Origin: Streptomyces sp. TLI_146
GTDB taxonomy: Bacteria; Actinomycetota; Actinomycetes; Streptomycetales; Streptomycetaceae
NCBI RefSeq assembly: GCF_002846415.1
Contig: NZ_PJMX01000001.1
Span: 1,240,001 to 1,304,000 of the forward strand
Direction of reading: 5' to 3'
Length of the DNA stretch: 64,000 nt
Under the pieces are notes generated by a model. That model was given only the letters and a program-made list of their open reading frames with translations, did not search any database and was not told the origin of the DNA. How positions within the stretch are numbered: position 1 is the stretch's first letter; the number at the start of each line of letters is the position of its first letter. Below, one piece after another: positions 24,409 to 35,322 of the stretch. A program made the position numbers and the translations under genes.

Positions 24409-24687
24409 TCACTTCCGCTGGCGTCGCCCCCGCAGGACGAACAGGGCGCCTGCCACGGCCGCCGCGGCGAGCAGGATCTGCCGGGGGTGGGCGCGCCCGG
24501 CCATCGCCGCCACGGCCGTCGCCCGGCGCACGGGCGCGGGGGTGTGGTCGCGGACCGTGCGGGCGGCCCGGCCGACCGCGGTGCGGGCCCCGGCCGCCGT
24601 CTCGGTCGTCCTGTGCGTGGCATGCGTCGCGCGTTCCTTCAGGTCCGCCTCGGCCGCGAGCCTGGCCGCGCTGTCGGTGATGCCCAT
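24409..24687 (-). CDS. Small hypothetical protein with C-terminal membrane helix
   Basis: 92 residues. The N-terminal 60 residues are helical, Ala/Arg/Thr-rich and without cysteine (AARLAAEADLKERATHATHR). The C-terminal part is hydrophobic (ILLAAAAVAGALFVLRG) and ends RRQRK. It resembles DUF3618-like small membrane proteins but is too short for a firm call. It lies 148 bases upstream of the SpoIIE phosphatase gene on the same strand. Confidence 0.6.
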   Translation of the reverse strand: MGITDSAARLAAEADLKERATHATHRTTETAAGARTAVGRAARTVRDHTPAPVRRATAVAAMAGRAHPRQILLAAAAVAGALFVLRGRRQRK

Positions 24688-24735
24688 CGGTGCCCCTCTC
24701 TCGTGCTCCGGATTCTCACGTTGACTGCCGGGTCA

Positions 24736-24777
24736 CCCCGTATCAGCAGCTCAAACCGGGGTGCGGCCGATACGGGG
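24736..24777. promoter_or_regulatory. Perfect 9-bp inverted repeat in the STAS upstream region
   Basis: CCCCGTATC (24736-24744) and GATACGGGG (24769-24777), with a 24-base spacer. It lies in the 263-base divergent region between the small membrane protein and the STAS gene. The centre-to-centre distance of 33 bp is about three helical turns, compatible with cooperative regulator binding. The rest of this region holds no gene I can support. Confidence 0.45.
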
Positions 24778-24950
24778 CACGCCCGCCGGGGCTCGGCCGC
24801 ACCGATCGCGGAAGCGTGCCCGGCCGGGCAGGATGGGTGGGCCGGGCCCGGGCCCCGTCCGAGCACTGGAGCGCCGATCATTGGGCACCCTTCCTACAGG
24901 CGCCCGGTGCGGATCACCACCGAGCAGTGGCGAAGGAGGCGGGTGGACCG

Positions 24951-25352
24951 ATGTCACCGGACACGAGCGACGACTCGTTCGACGGGGGCACCGCCGGAGG
25001 CAGACGGTTCGCCGTCGCGGCACGGCAGGTCGGCGGGGCCGCGGTGCTCTCGCTCACCGGCGAGCTGGACCACGACACGGTGGAGCCCTTGCGTACCGCC
25101 CTCGCGGAGCAGATCGCCGCCGCCCCGGAGCGGATCGTGGTCGACTGCGCCGGGCTGCGGTTCTGCGACTCGACCGGGCTGAACGCGCTGCTGCGGGCGC
25201 GGGCGGCGGCCACGCGGGCCGAGTGCTGCGGCATCGAGCTCGCCGCACTCCAGCCGCCCGTCGCCCGGATGTTCGAGATCACCGGTGCGTACGCGGTGTT
25301 CCGCATCCACGCCGACCTGGAGCAGGCGCTCGCGGGCCGCCCGCCGGAGTAG
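24951..25352 (+). CDS. STAS-domain anti-sigma factor antagonist
   Basis: 133 residues from the ATG at 24951; an AAGGAGG lies about 12 bases upstream. The STAS core VLSLTGELDHDTVEPLRTAL, IVVDCAGLRFCDSTGLNALL and FEITGAYAVFRIHADLEQAL is complete. The phosphorylatable serine is in CDSTGLN. The family releases SigB/F-type sigma factors from anti-sigma HATPases when unphosphorylated. The next gene, an HATPase, begins 11 bases after its stop, so the two are probably co-translated partners. Confidence 0.93.
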   Translation: MSPDTSDDSFDGGTAGGRRFAVAARQVGGAAVLSLTGELDHDTVEPLRTALAEQIAAAPERIVVDCAGLRFCDSTGLNALLRARAAATRAECCGIELAALQPPVARMFEITGAYAVFRIHADLEQALAGRPPE

Positions 25353-25363
25353 CGGAGAAGGCG

Positions 25364-25840
25364 ATGGGTGACACGAGCCGGGCCGGGCGGAGCCAGATCC
25401 GCCGCCTGGAGCTCTTCGGCACGAAGGGCGTGGTCACCCGCTGCCGTGACTTCACCGCGCTCGCGCTGGCCGACTGGGGGTGGACCACGACCGCCCAGGA
25501 GGACGACCGCGCGCGCGTGGACGATGTGCTGCTGCTCGTCTCCGAGGTCGTCACCAACGCCTGTCTGCACGCGGGCGGGCCGCGCGAGCTGGTGCTGCGC
25601 CACGAGGACGGCCATCTGCGGGTGGAGGTCGCCGACGGCAGTCCCGTCACCCCCGCACGCCGCCCCGGGGCCCCCTCGCTGCCGGGCGGCCACGGCCTGA
25701 TGGTGCTCGACCGGCTCGCCGGGGAGTGGGGTTCGACCCCGCTGGGGACGGGCAAGGTGGTGTGGCTGGAGGTCGCGCTGCCGTCGCGGGCCGAGGGCGT
25801 TCGCCCACCGAGCCACCGCCGCTCACCGGGGAGCCGCTGA
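25364..25840 (+). CDS. HATPase_c anti-sigma kinase (RsbW-like), operon partner of the STAS gene
   Basis: 158 residues from the ATG at 25364, 11 bases after the STAS stop codon. The GHKL fold is shown by LLLVSEVVTNACLHAGG (N box), RVEVADGS (G1) and LPGGHGLMVLDRLAGEWG (G2). It would phosphorylate the adjacent STAS antagonist and bind a SigB/F-type sigma factor. Its 3' end overlaps the 3' end of the converging sigma gene by 18 bases. That places antagonist, anti-sigma and sigma in immediate physical contact. Confidence 0.9.
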   Translation: MGDTSRAGRSQIRRLELFGTKGVVTRCRDFTALALADWGWTTTAQEDDRARVDDVLLLVSEVVTNACLHAGGPRELVLRHEDGHLRVEVADGSPVTPARRPGAPSLPGGHGLMVLDRLAGEWGSTPLGTGKVVWLEVALPSRAEGVRPPSHRRSPGSR

Positions 25841-26791
25841 CCGGGCTCCGCGCGCTGACCGGTCTCCGTGCGATGCGCCGCCGGCCGGTGCGGGGGCGTC
25901 TTCGAGTTCGGGGGCGTCTTCGAGCAGCCCCACGCGCAGCCGTTCCAGGACCTGGGCCAGCAGGCGCGAGACGTGCATCTGGGAGAGCCCCACCCTGGCG
26001 CCGATCTCGGCCTGCGTCAGCTCCTCGCCGAAGCGCAGGGAGAGCAGGGTGCGCTCGCGGTCCGTGAGACCGGCAATGAGCGGTTTGAGGGATTCCAGCG
26101 AGTCGACGATCTCGAACGCGCCCTCCTCCTCGCCGAGCCTGCGCAGGAGTCCGGCGGCGGCCCCGGTGTCGTCGTCCGGGATGTCCAGCGACCGGGTCAT
26201 GTACCCGTTGGCCGCCCGCTCGCCCTCGACGACCTCGGCCTCGGTCACCCCGAGGCGGGCGGCCAGCTCCGCCGTCGTCGGCGGGCGGCCCAGCTCCTGG
26301 CCGAGTGCCTCAAGGGCCCTGGCCAGCCGCAGGCGCAGCTCCTGGAGCCTGCGGGGGACCTGGACCGCCCAGCTGGTATCCCGGAAGAACCGCTTCATCT
26401 CACCGGTGATCGTGGGCAGCGCGAAGGAGGAGAACTCCACCTCCCGCTCCACGTCGAAGCGGTCGATCGCCTTGATCAGTCCGATGGTGCCGACCTGGAC
26501 GATGTCCTCCATCGGCTCGGCGCGGTTGCGGAACCGCCGGGCCGCGAACTTGACCAGGCTGAGGTTCAGCTCCACCAGCGTGTTCCGTACGTACGCGTGC
26601 TCGGGCGTGCCCTCCTCCAGCTCGGCCAGGCGGCGGAACAGGGTCTGCGAGAGGGACTGCGCATCGTCGGTGCTCAGGTCCTGGGGCCGGGCCACCTCGG
26701 GTATACCGGCCAGCGCGCGGGCACGGACCGCGGGCGCCGGTGCCATGGGCGGCGCCTGCGTGCGGGCGGTGTCTTCGCGAGCGGTGGGCAT
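25823..26791 (-). CDS. SigB/SigF/SigG-family sigma factor, convergent with the STAS-HATPase operon
   Basis: 322 residues from the ATG at 26791, with AAGGAG four bases upstream; the longer upstream frame is not preferred. It has region 2 (NTLVELNLSLVKFAARRF, DIVQVGTIGLIKAIDRFD, SSFALPTITGEMKRFFRD), region 3 (QVPRRLQELRLRLARALEAL) and region 4 (LTDRERTLLSLRFGEELTQA, then IGARVGLSQMHVSRLLAQVL). The N-terminal 45 residues are low-complexity Ala/Pro/Arg. It is the closest window relative of the 13,522 sigma factor. The tail-to-tail overlap with the HATPase gene suggests its natural anti-sigma partner is that protein. Confidence 0.92.
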   Translation of the reverse strand: MPTAREDTARTQAPPMAPAPAVRARALAGIPEVARPQDLSTDDAQSLSQTLFRRLAELEEGTPEHAYVRNTLVELNLSLVKFAARRFRNRAEPMEDIVQVGTIGLIKAIDRFDVEREVEFSSFALPTITGEMKRFFRDTSWAVQVPRRLQELRLRLARALEALGQELGRPPTTAELAARLGVTEAEVVEGERAANGYMTRSLDIPDDDTGAAAGLLRRLGEEEGAFEIVDSLESLKPLIAGLTDRERTLLSLRFGEELTQAEIGARVGLSQMHVSRLLAQVLERLRVGLLEDAPELEDAPAPAGGASHGDRSARGARSAAPR

Positions 26792-26934
26792 GGGGCTCCT
26801 TCGACGGGGCGGGGGCCTGCGCCGCCGGGTGGCGGCGGGTCCGTCGTCCGAGCGTCCTGAGAAGCTCATGCCCGCAAATGGGTGCTTTGATGCCGATTAC
26901 GGTTGATTCGTCGTGACCCGGGCACCCGCCCGGT

Positions 26935-27378
26935 ATGCATCGCGGGCATGCCACGGAACACGTGACCGACAGTCGCCGGTTCAGCCTCCAGAGGGGACCG
27001 GGTGTGGTGGCCGAGTGCCGCGACCACACCCGGCAGGTCCTCGACGAGTGGCTCGGGCCGCGCGGCGAGCGGGGCCAGGTGGCCGTGGAGGACGTGCTGC
27101 TGCTGGTCTCCGAGGTGGCCACCAACGCCTGCCGGCACGGTGACGCCCCGTACGAGCTCCGCCTCGACCGGATCGACGGCAGGCTGTGGGTGCAGGTGAG
27201 CGACCACAGTCCGCTGCGTCCGCGGCCGCACGGCAGGCACCGCCCGGCCGCCTCGTCGGGGCACGGCCTGTATCTGCTGCAGCGGCTCTCCTCGGCCTGG
27301 GGCTGGGTGCCGCGCGGGGCGGGGAAGACCGTGTGGTTCGAGATGCCCGTGGGCCGTCCGACCGGTCCCGACCGCTGA
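26935..27378 (+). CDS. HATPase_c ATP-binding protein (RsbW-like)
   Basis: 147 residues from the ATG at 26935; an internal GTG at 26962 is also possible because neither start has a strong ribosome site. The GHKL fold shows LLLVSEVATNACRHGDAPYE (N box), VQVSDHSP (G1) and SSGHGLYLLQRLSSAWGW (G2). It is similar in layout to the HATPase at 25364. It is divergent from the sigma gene at 25823-26791 and lies 151 bases upstream of the poly-HAMP kinase gene, so it could serve either system. Confidence 0.87.
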   Translation: MHRGHATEHVTDSRRFSLQRGPGVVAECRDHTRQVLDEWLGPRGERGQVAVEDVLLLVSEVATNACRHGDAPYELRLDRIDGRLWVQVSDHSPLRPRPHGRHRPAASSGHGLYLLQRLSSAWGWVPRGAGKTVWFEMPVGRPTGPDR

Positions 27379-27466
27379 CGGACCCGTCTCCGCACACCTC
27401 GCGCGAGGGGGCCCCGCCCCGGGATGTCGGCGCGGGCCGGCCGTGCCAGAGTGGAGGGGCCCGTCG

Positions 27467-27487
27467 GGCCCGCCGTACGGGCGGGCC
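27467..27487. other. Leader hairpin before the poly-HAMP kinase gene
   Basis: GGCCCGCC (27467-27474) pairs with GGCGGGCC (27480-27487) around a 5-base loop, 43 bases before the kinase start. It could be a terminator for the HATPase gene or a structured leader. Confidence 0.4.
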
Positions 27488-27529
27488 GCGCACGGGCCGT
27501 GCGCCACGACGGCTCGATGCGAGGTTGCG

Positions 27530-30469
<2,940 letters not shown>

Positions 30470-30485
30470 CCTCTCCGTCGAGAGG
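30470..30485. terminator. Bidirectional hairpin between convergent kinase and phosphatase genes
   Basis: CCTCTC-CGTC-GAGAGG, six perfect base pairs and a 4-base loop, starting directly after the kinase stop codon and 16 bases from the leftward phosphatase stop. Confidence 0.6.
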
Positions 30486-30501
30486 CCGGTCGGGAGGCGG
30501 T

Positions 30502-32766
30502 TCAGCCGCGTACCCGGATCGCGACGACGCTGGTGTCGTCGTCCGTGTCGCCGGTGGCCGCTTCGAGCAGCCGGTCCACCTGTTCCTCGACCTCGCACGC
30601 GCTCGACTGCTCGGCGAGGCCCACCAACGTGTCCAGCCCCTGGTCCAGCGCGTCGTGGCGCCGCTCGATCAGACCGTCCGTGTAGAGCAGCAGGGTGTCG
30701 TCACGGCGCAGGGGTGTGCGCGTCTCCCGGTACGTCACGGACGGGCTCGCGCCGAGCAGCAGGTCGTGCGGCCCCTCCAGCAGCCGCGCCCGGCCGTCGC
30801 GCAGCAACAGCAGCGGCAGGTGCCCCGCGCTCGACCAGCGCAGCGACCGGTCGGACGGATCGTAGAGGGCGCACACGGCGGTGGCGGTCGGGCCGCCGCT
30901 GGTGCGGAGCGCCACCTCGTTCAGCCACTCCATCAGCCGCCCCGGGGTGTGACCGCTGAACGCGAGCCCCCGCAGCGCGTTGCGCAGGGCGACCATGCCG
31001 GTGGCGGCGCCGATGCCGTGCCCGGCGATGTCGCCGACCGCCAGCAGGACCCGGCCGCTGGGCAGCGGCAGCGCGTCGTACCAGTCGCCGCCCACCCGGT
31101 ACTCCCGCGCGGCCGGCCGGTAGCGGGCCGCGACCGACAGGCCCGGCAGCTCCTGGATCCCCGGCGTCTCGGGGACGATGGCCTGCTGGAGGCGCAGGGC
31201 CATCTCGTCGCGGATGGCCGCCTGCTTCTGTACGGCCGTGAGCTGGTCGAACGTCGCGGTCAGCGCGGCCTCGGTGCGTCGGCTCGCGGAGACGTCCTGG
31301 TAGACGCCGGTGACGGCGGTGACCACCCCGTCGTCGACGAGCGGCTCGGCGGCGACGCGGACATGCCGCAGCGTGCCGTCGCCCCTGATGATCCGCAGCA
31401 CGGCGACTGCGCCGCGCTGGTGCTCGGTGAGGGTGGTGAGCAGGTGGGTCAGCGCGTCGCCGTCGTCCGGGTGCAGCATCGACCGCATGGCGAGCAGCGG
31501 GACGGGCGGCGCGTCCCGGTCGATGCCGAAGATGCGGTAGGCGGGCGCGGACCACACCGAGCCTTCGCCCGCCACGCTGTCCCGGAACAGCGCCACGCCT
31601 TCGAGATGGCCCACGGCGCGGCTCGCGGACATCTCGGGGTCGCTGCTGGAGTGCCAGAGCACCACGGTCCGGTCGGAGCCCGCGGGCAGGACGCGTACGT
31701 CGAGGAGCGGCGCGCCCGTCCCCTGCCCGGCCAGCCTCGGCAGCCGGGGCACGCTCTGGCGCCTGGCCGAGCCGTGGGCGCCCCGGGCCAGCCGGCCGAG
31801 CTCGGCGTGGACGTACGGGAAGGCGAGGGCGAGCGGCTGGCCGACGGGCGGCGCGGACCCGCCCAGGCTCCGCACGGCGGGCCCGTTGGTGTACTCGACG
31901 GTCGGCGCGAGGGACTCGGGCGCTCCCCGCAGCACCATCGCGGGATGGCCGAGCGCGTCCAGTACGTCCATCAGCGCGGGCACCTCGGACGGCTCGCTCT
32001 CGACCCCGCCGAGGACGGTTCCGGCGACCTCGACCAGTCCGGTCAGGGCCCGCCGCAGCGGCGCGTCGAAGTCCACCCGGTCGGGCCACACGGCCAGCGC
32101 CAGGCCCACGACCGCTCCCTGGGCGCTCAGCGGCAGCAGCGCCCGGCCCGCGCGGCGCCCCGGGCCCGGCAGCTCCTCGCCGTGCGGCGGGCCGGAGCCG
32201 AGCCAGCAGGGGCTGCCGTTCACCACGACCGAGTGGAACACGGCCGGAGCGCCCGGCGGGATCCACTGCCACACCACCGCCTCGGCGGCGCTCACCCCGG
32301 CGTGCCCGGCGAGCCGCAGACAGCCCGTCTCCGTGCGGCGCCACAGCCACAGGCTCTGGGCGCCCAGGGGTGCGAGACCGCCCTCCAGCAGGGCCGCCGC
32401 GGATTCGTCGACGCTCTCGTACGTCTCGGCGGCCGCCAGCGCACGGCGGGCCCGGCGGGCCTCGGCGAGGGGCGGGGGGCCGTCGACGGCCGGGGCCGCC
32501 TCCGGGTCGCCGGCGACGCCGTTCACCACGTCCGCGGCGAGGTCCTCCCGGCTCACACCGGTGTCCCGCGACAGCTTCTCCAGGTGCTCGCGCGCCTGGG
32601 CGGGTCCGACCCGCAGCTGGGCGGCGAGGACTCCGGTGGCCAGGTCGAGGAGGTGGCGGTGGGTGCGCTCGGCGCGGAGCCGGGCGGCCTCGGCGGACAG
32701 CGCGGCGATGGTCGAGGCCGTCTGCGCGCCGACCGTCCCCGAGGTGTCCGGCACCGGCTTGATCAC
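30502..32766 (-). CDS. ANTAR-GAF-PAS-PP2C (SpoIIE-type) phosphatase
   Basis: 754 residues from the ATG at 32766. Residues about 20-90 resemble an ANTAR domain (HLLDLATGVLAAQLRVGPAQ, EHLEKLSRDTGVSREDLAAD). A GAF-like sensor spans about 105-250. A second domain (about 260-380) contains PAS-type sequence, and a PAS domain near 385-490 has AYRIFGIDRDAPP and IRGDGTLRHVRV. The C-terminal PP2C domain (about 520-754) shows GGDWYDALPLPSGRVLLAVG, DIAGHGIGAATGMVA, YTDGLIERR and DDTSVVAIRV. ANTAR domains bind RNA hairpins, so it could link phosphatase output to antitermination, or the domain may only serve dimerisation. It converges on the poly-HAMP kinase. Confidence 0.9.
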   Translation of the reverse strand: MIKPVPDTSGTVGAQTASTIAALSAEAARLRAERTHRHLLDLATGVLAAQLRVGPAQAREHLEKLSRDTGVSREDLAADVVNGVAGDPEAAPAVDGPPPLAEARRARRALAAAETYESVDESAAALLEGGLAPLGAQSLWLWRRTETGCLRLAGHAGVSAAEAVVWQWIPPGAPAVFHSVVVNGSPCWLGSGPPHGEELPGPGRRAGRALLPLSAQGAVVGLALAVWPDRVDFDAPLRRALTGLVEVAGTVLGGVESEPSEVPALMDVLDALGHPAMVLRGAPESLAPTVEYTNGPAVRSLGGSAPPVGQPLALAFPYVHAELGRLARGAHGSARRQSVPRLPRLAGQGTGAPLLDVRVLPAGSDRTVVLWHSSSDPEMSASRAVGHLEGVALFRDSVAGEGSVWSAPAYRIFGIDRDAPPVPLLAMRSMLHPDDGDALTHLLTTLTEHQRGAVAVLRIIRGDGTLRHVRVAAEPLVDDGVVTAVTGVYQDVSASRRTEAALTATFDQLTAVQKQAAIRDEMALRLQQAIVPETPGIQELPGLSVAARYRPAAREYRVGGDWYDALPLPSGRVLLAVGDIAGHGIGAATGMVALRNALRGLAFSGHTPGRLMEWLNEVALRTSGGPTATAVCALYDPSDRSLRWSSAGHLPLLLLRDGRARLLEGPHDLLLGASPSVTYRETRTPLRRDDTLLLYTDGLIERRHDALDQGLDTLVGLAEQSSACEVEEQVDRLLEAATGDTDDDTSVVAIRVRG

Positions 32767-32879
32767 GGCATCTCCCGTCCCGAACGGTCGGAGAGCGGGC
32801 CAAAGCGTCCTCTGCGGATTTTACCCGCGCGGCCCCTTTCCCTCGCGGGCGAGTTCCTGGCCGGGGAGGCGGTCACCGC

Positions 32880-33386
32880 TCAGTCCGCCTTGCCCTCCGT
32901 GTGCCAGTGCCGCACCCACAGCGGCAGCACGAACCAGCACACCAGGTACCAGGCCACCACCGTGCCGACCAGCCACGGCCAGTACCCGCCGTGCGAGGCC
33001 ACCCGCAGCACCAGGATGAGCGAGCAGGTCATGGTGGCGAGCAGCAGCACGAGCCCGACGACGGTGAGCCGCGAGGCCCAGGCGACGGCCGTCGGTTTGA
33101 TGTGGCGGCCGGAGAGGAGGCGGTGGAAGGAGACCGGAGCCACCAGGGCGCCCGTGGTCGCCGATCCGAGCACGACCGTGGCGACGTAGATGGCCTTGTC
33201 GGTGTCGCCGAGCTGGTGGAAGAGCGGGGTGAAGGCGACGGTCAGCAGGAACCCGAAGAGGATCTGCACGCCCGTCTGGGCCACCCGGACCTCCTGGATG
33301 AGGTCGCCCCACTTGCGGTCCGCCCGGTCCTCGGCGCTCTCGTCGCGGCCGTCGTCGGTACGCCGCGTCCTGTCGTCGCTGTCCAT
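32880..33386 (-). CDS. DUF6328 family membrane protein
   Basis: 168 residues from the ATG at 33386, with AGGAGG five bases upstream. An acidic N-terminus (DSDDRTRRTDDGRDESAEDR) is followed by four hydrophobic segments: GVQILFGFLLTVAFTPLF, YVATVVLGSATTGALVAPVS, VVGLVLLLATMTCSLILVL and WLVGTVVAWYLVCWFVLPLW. This matches the DUF6328 family, small four-helix membrane proteins common in Streptomyces and without known function. A candidate SigB-type promoter lies upstream (33459-33483). It is divergent from the iron-enzyme gene, so it may belong to the same stress regulon. Confidence 0.85.
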   Translation of the reverse strand: MDSDDRTRRTDDGRDESAEDRADRKWGDLIQEVRVAQTGVQILFGFLLTVAFTPLFHQLGDTDKAIYVATVVLGSATTGALVAPVSFHRLLSGRHIKPTAVAWASRLTVVGLVLLLATMTCSLILVLRVASHGGYWPWLVGTVVAWYLVCWFVLPLWVRHWHTEGKAD

Positions 33387-33458
33387 CGCAGCCTCCTGCC
33401 ACTCTCCGGCCCCCGGCACGGCCGCCCGCTCCCCCGGTGCGCGAGCGGTCACGCATCG

Positions 33459-33483
33459 GTACCCGCTCTCACGGATCGCAATC
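33459..33483 (-). promoter_or_regulatory. Candidate SigB-type promoter for the DUF6328 gene
   Basis: Read leftwards: GATT (33483-33480), 15 bases, GGGTAC (33464-33459). It fits GNNT-N14-16-GGGTAC and predicts a leader of about 65 bases before the start at 33386. Confidence 0.5.
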
Positions 33484-33545
33484 CGGTGGGCGCACCCGGC
33501 AGGTACGGCGGTGCGGCCGTTGCCGACGGGGTTCCGGGTGCGCCC

Positions 33546-33570
33546 GTTGCGGACCGCGTTCCGTGGGTAC
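33546..33570 (+). promoter_or_regulatory. Candidate SigB/SigF-type promoter for the iron-enzyme gene
   Basis: GTTG (33546-33549), 15 bases, GGGTAC (33565-33570). The -35 does not end in T as in the GNNT consensus, but it keeps the GTT of the SigF type. Initiation would fall about 3-5 bases before the ATG at 33580, giving an almost leaderless mRNA, which fits the lack of a clear ribosome site. Confidence 0.4.
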
Positions 33571-33579
33571 CCGCAGGCC

Positions 33580-34620
33580 ATGACCATCGATCAGCGGGGC
33601 CCCGCCCTGCCGGACGGCCGCGGTGAGATCTCCGCGGCCGTGCTCGCCCACCTGCGCGGCGAGGGCAGCCCGCTCCCGGACCCCCGGTTGGCCGCCGGCG
33701 CCGACCCCTACGGCGACGACCTCCAGCTCGCGCTGTACGTCTGCTACGAGCCGCACTACCGGGGCTTCGCCGGGGTGGACGACGCCTGCGAATGGGATCC
33801 CGTGCTGCTGGCCGCGCGCGCTCCGCTGGAGGCGCGCTTCCTCGACGCCCTGCGCCGCGACGCGGCCCGCGACCACGACGTGGACGACGCCGTCGGCGAA
33901 CTGCTCGTCGAGCCCGTGCACGGCACCGGGGTCTCCCACTACCTCCAGGAGGAGGGCCGGCTGTGGCAGCTGCGCGAGTACGCCGCCCAGCGCTCGCTCT
34001 ACCACCTCAAGGAGGCCGACCCGCACGCCTGGGTGCTGCCCCGGCTGTGGGGCCGGGCCAAGGCGGGAATGGCGGCGGTGGAGTTCGACGAGTTCGGCGG
34101 CGGCCGCGCCGAGCGGGTGCACGCCCGGCTCTTCGCCGACCTCATGACCGACCTGGGCCTCGACACCGCGTACGGGCGCTATCTGAACGCCGCGTCGGCG
34201 CCGATGCTCGCCACGGTGAACCTCATGTCGCTGCTCGGGCTGCACCGGAGCCTGCGCGGGGCGCTCGTCGGGCACTTCGCCACCCTTGAGATCACCTCGT
34301 CGCCCGCCTCGCGGCGCCTGGCGCTCGCGATGAAGCGCGCGGGCGCGGGGCCCGCCGCCGAGCTCTTCTACACCGAGCACGTGGAAGCCGACGCGGTGCA
34401 CGAGCAGGTGGTGCGGCACGAGGTGATCGGCGGCCTCCTGGTGCAGGAGCCGCACCTGGCGCCGGATGTCGCGTTCGGCATCGACGCCACCGTGTTCCTG
34501 GAGGACCGGTTCGGCGACGATCTGCTGGGGCACTGGCGGGCGGGGCGCAGTTCGTTGCGGACGCCCCTCGATCGCGCGGCCTCCGTATCCGTGGGGCCGG
34601 AGCCGGACTCCGACGGATAA
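33580..34620 (+). CDS. Iron-containing redox enzyme family (haem-oxygenase-like diiron fold)
   Basis: 346 residues from the ATG at 33580, with no clear ribosome site. The C-terminal half contains the helical haem-oxygenase-like core with the carboxylate/histidine pattern LFYTEHVEADAVHEQVVRHE, typical of haem-oxygenase-like diiron oxidases and oxygenases (HDO). Earlier segments (QLALYVCYEPHYRGFAGVDD, HLKEADPHAWVLPRLWGRAK) fit this family. It probably binds iron and acts on an unknown small substrate. It is the first of three same-strand genes; a HemK-type methyltransferase starts 27 bases downstream. I recall these genes adjacent in other streptomycetes. Confidence 0.85.
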   Translation: MTIDQRGPALPDGRGEISAAVLAHLRGEGSPLPDPRLAAGADPYGDDLQLALYVCYEPHYRGFAGVDDACEWDPVLLAARAPLEARFLDALRRDAARDHDVDDAVGELLVEPVHGTGVSHYLQEEGRLWQLREYAAQRSLYHLKEADPHAWVLPRLWGRAKAGMAAVEFDEFGGGRAERVHARLFADLMTDLGLDTAYGRYLNAASAPMLATVNLMSLLGLHRSLRGALVGHFATLEITSSPASRRLALAMKRAGAGPAAELFYTEHVEADAVHEQVVRHEVIGGLLVQEPHLAPDVAFGIDATVFLEDRFGDDLLGHWRAGRSSLRTPLDRAASVSVGPEPDSDG

Positions 34621-34647
34621 ACACGCATTTGGCAGGATCTTTCCCGT

Positions 34648-35322
34648 GTGGCCGGGCACTCGGCGTACATGACTCTTCTGGCCCCACCCGGCGTCTACAC
34701 CCCACAGGCCGACACCGCGCTGCTGGCCGAAGCGCTGCGCGACGAGGCGGTACCGCCCGGTGCCGAGGTGCTCGACGTGGGCACCGGCACCGGCGCGCTG
34801 GCCCTCGCCGCCGCCCGGCGCGGAGCCCGGGTGACCGCCGTCGACATCTCCTGGCTCGCCGTTCTCACCGCCCGCCTCAACGCACGGCTGGCCGGTCTGC
34901 CGGTGCGGGTGGTGCGCGGAAACCTGCTGGCGCCGGTGGCGGGCCAGGCGTACGACCTCATCCTGAGCAACCCGCCCTACGTTCCCGCGCGCGCCGCCGC
35001 CCCTCCCCGGCGCGGCGCCGCACGGGCCTGGGACGCCGGGCACGACGGGCGGCTGCTCGTGCGCCGCATCTGCCGCGAGACACCCCGCCTGCTGCGCCCC
35101 GGCGGTGTGCTGCTGCTGGTCCACTCCGCGCTCAGCGACCCGGAGGCGAGTCTGCGGGAGCTGCGGAGCGCGGGGCTCAAGGCGGCGGTGGCGGCGCGCC
35201 GGTTCATCCCCTTCGGGCCCGTCCTGCGGGCCCGAAGGGCGTGGCTGGACGCGCAGGGTCTGATCGACAACGACGAGACGACGGAAGAGCTGGTGGTCAT
35301 CCGTGCCGAACGACCCGTCTGA
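34648..35322 (+). CDS. HemK2/MTQ2-type SAM-dependent methyltransferase
   Basis: 224 residues from the GTG at 34648; an AGGA lies 10 bases upstream, and the ATG at 34669 is a weaker alternative. The SAM-binding motif I DVGTGTGALALAAARRGA (43-60) and the amino-methyltransferase motif NPPYVP (108-113) are both clear. Those two motifs define N5-glutamine (release-factor) and related N-methyltransferases. Normal PrmC proteins also have an N-terminal domain that is absent here, as in the shorter HemK2/MTQ2 branch. The substrate is unknown. Its 3' end overlaps the CDGSH gene by 20 bases, so the two are translationally coupled. Confidence 0.9.
   Translation: MAGHSAYMTLLAPPGVYTPQADTALLAEALRDEAVPPGAEVLDVGTGTGALALAAARRGARVTAVDISWLAVLTARLNARLAGLPVRVVRGNLLAPVAGQAYDLILSNPPYVPARAAAPPRRGAARAWDAGHDGRLLVRRICRETPRLLRPGGVLLLVHSALSDPEASLRELRSAGLKAAVAARRFIPFGPVLRARRAWLDAQGLIDNDETTEELVVIRAERPV

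Noticed and set aside
24721..24749. TTGACT upstream of the STAS gene as a vegetative promoter
   Set aside because: The next TATCAG is only 14 bases away and nothing at 17-18 bases fits TANNNT.
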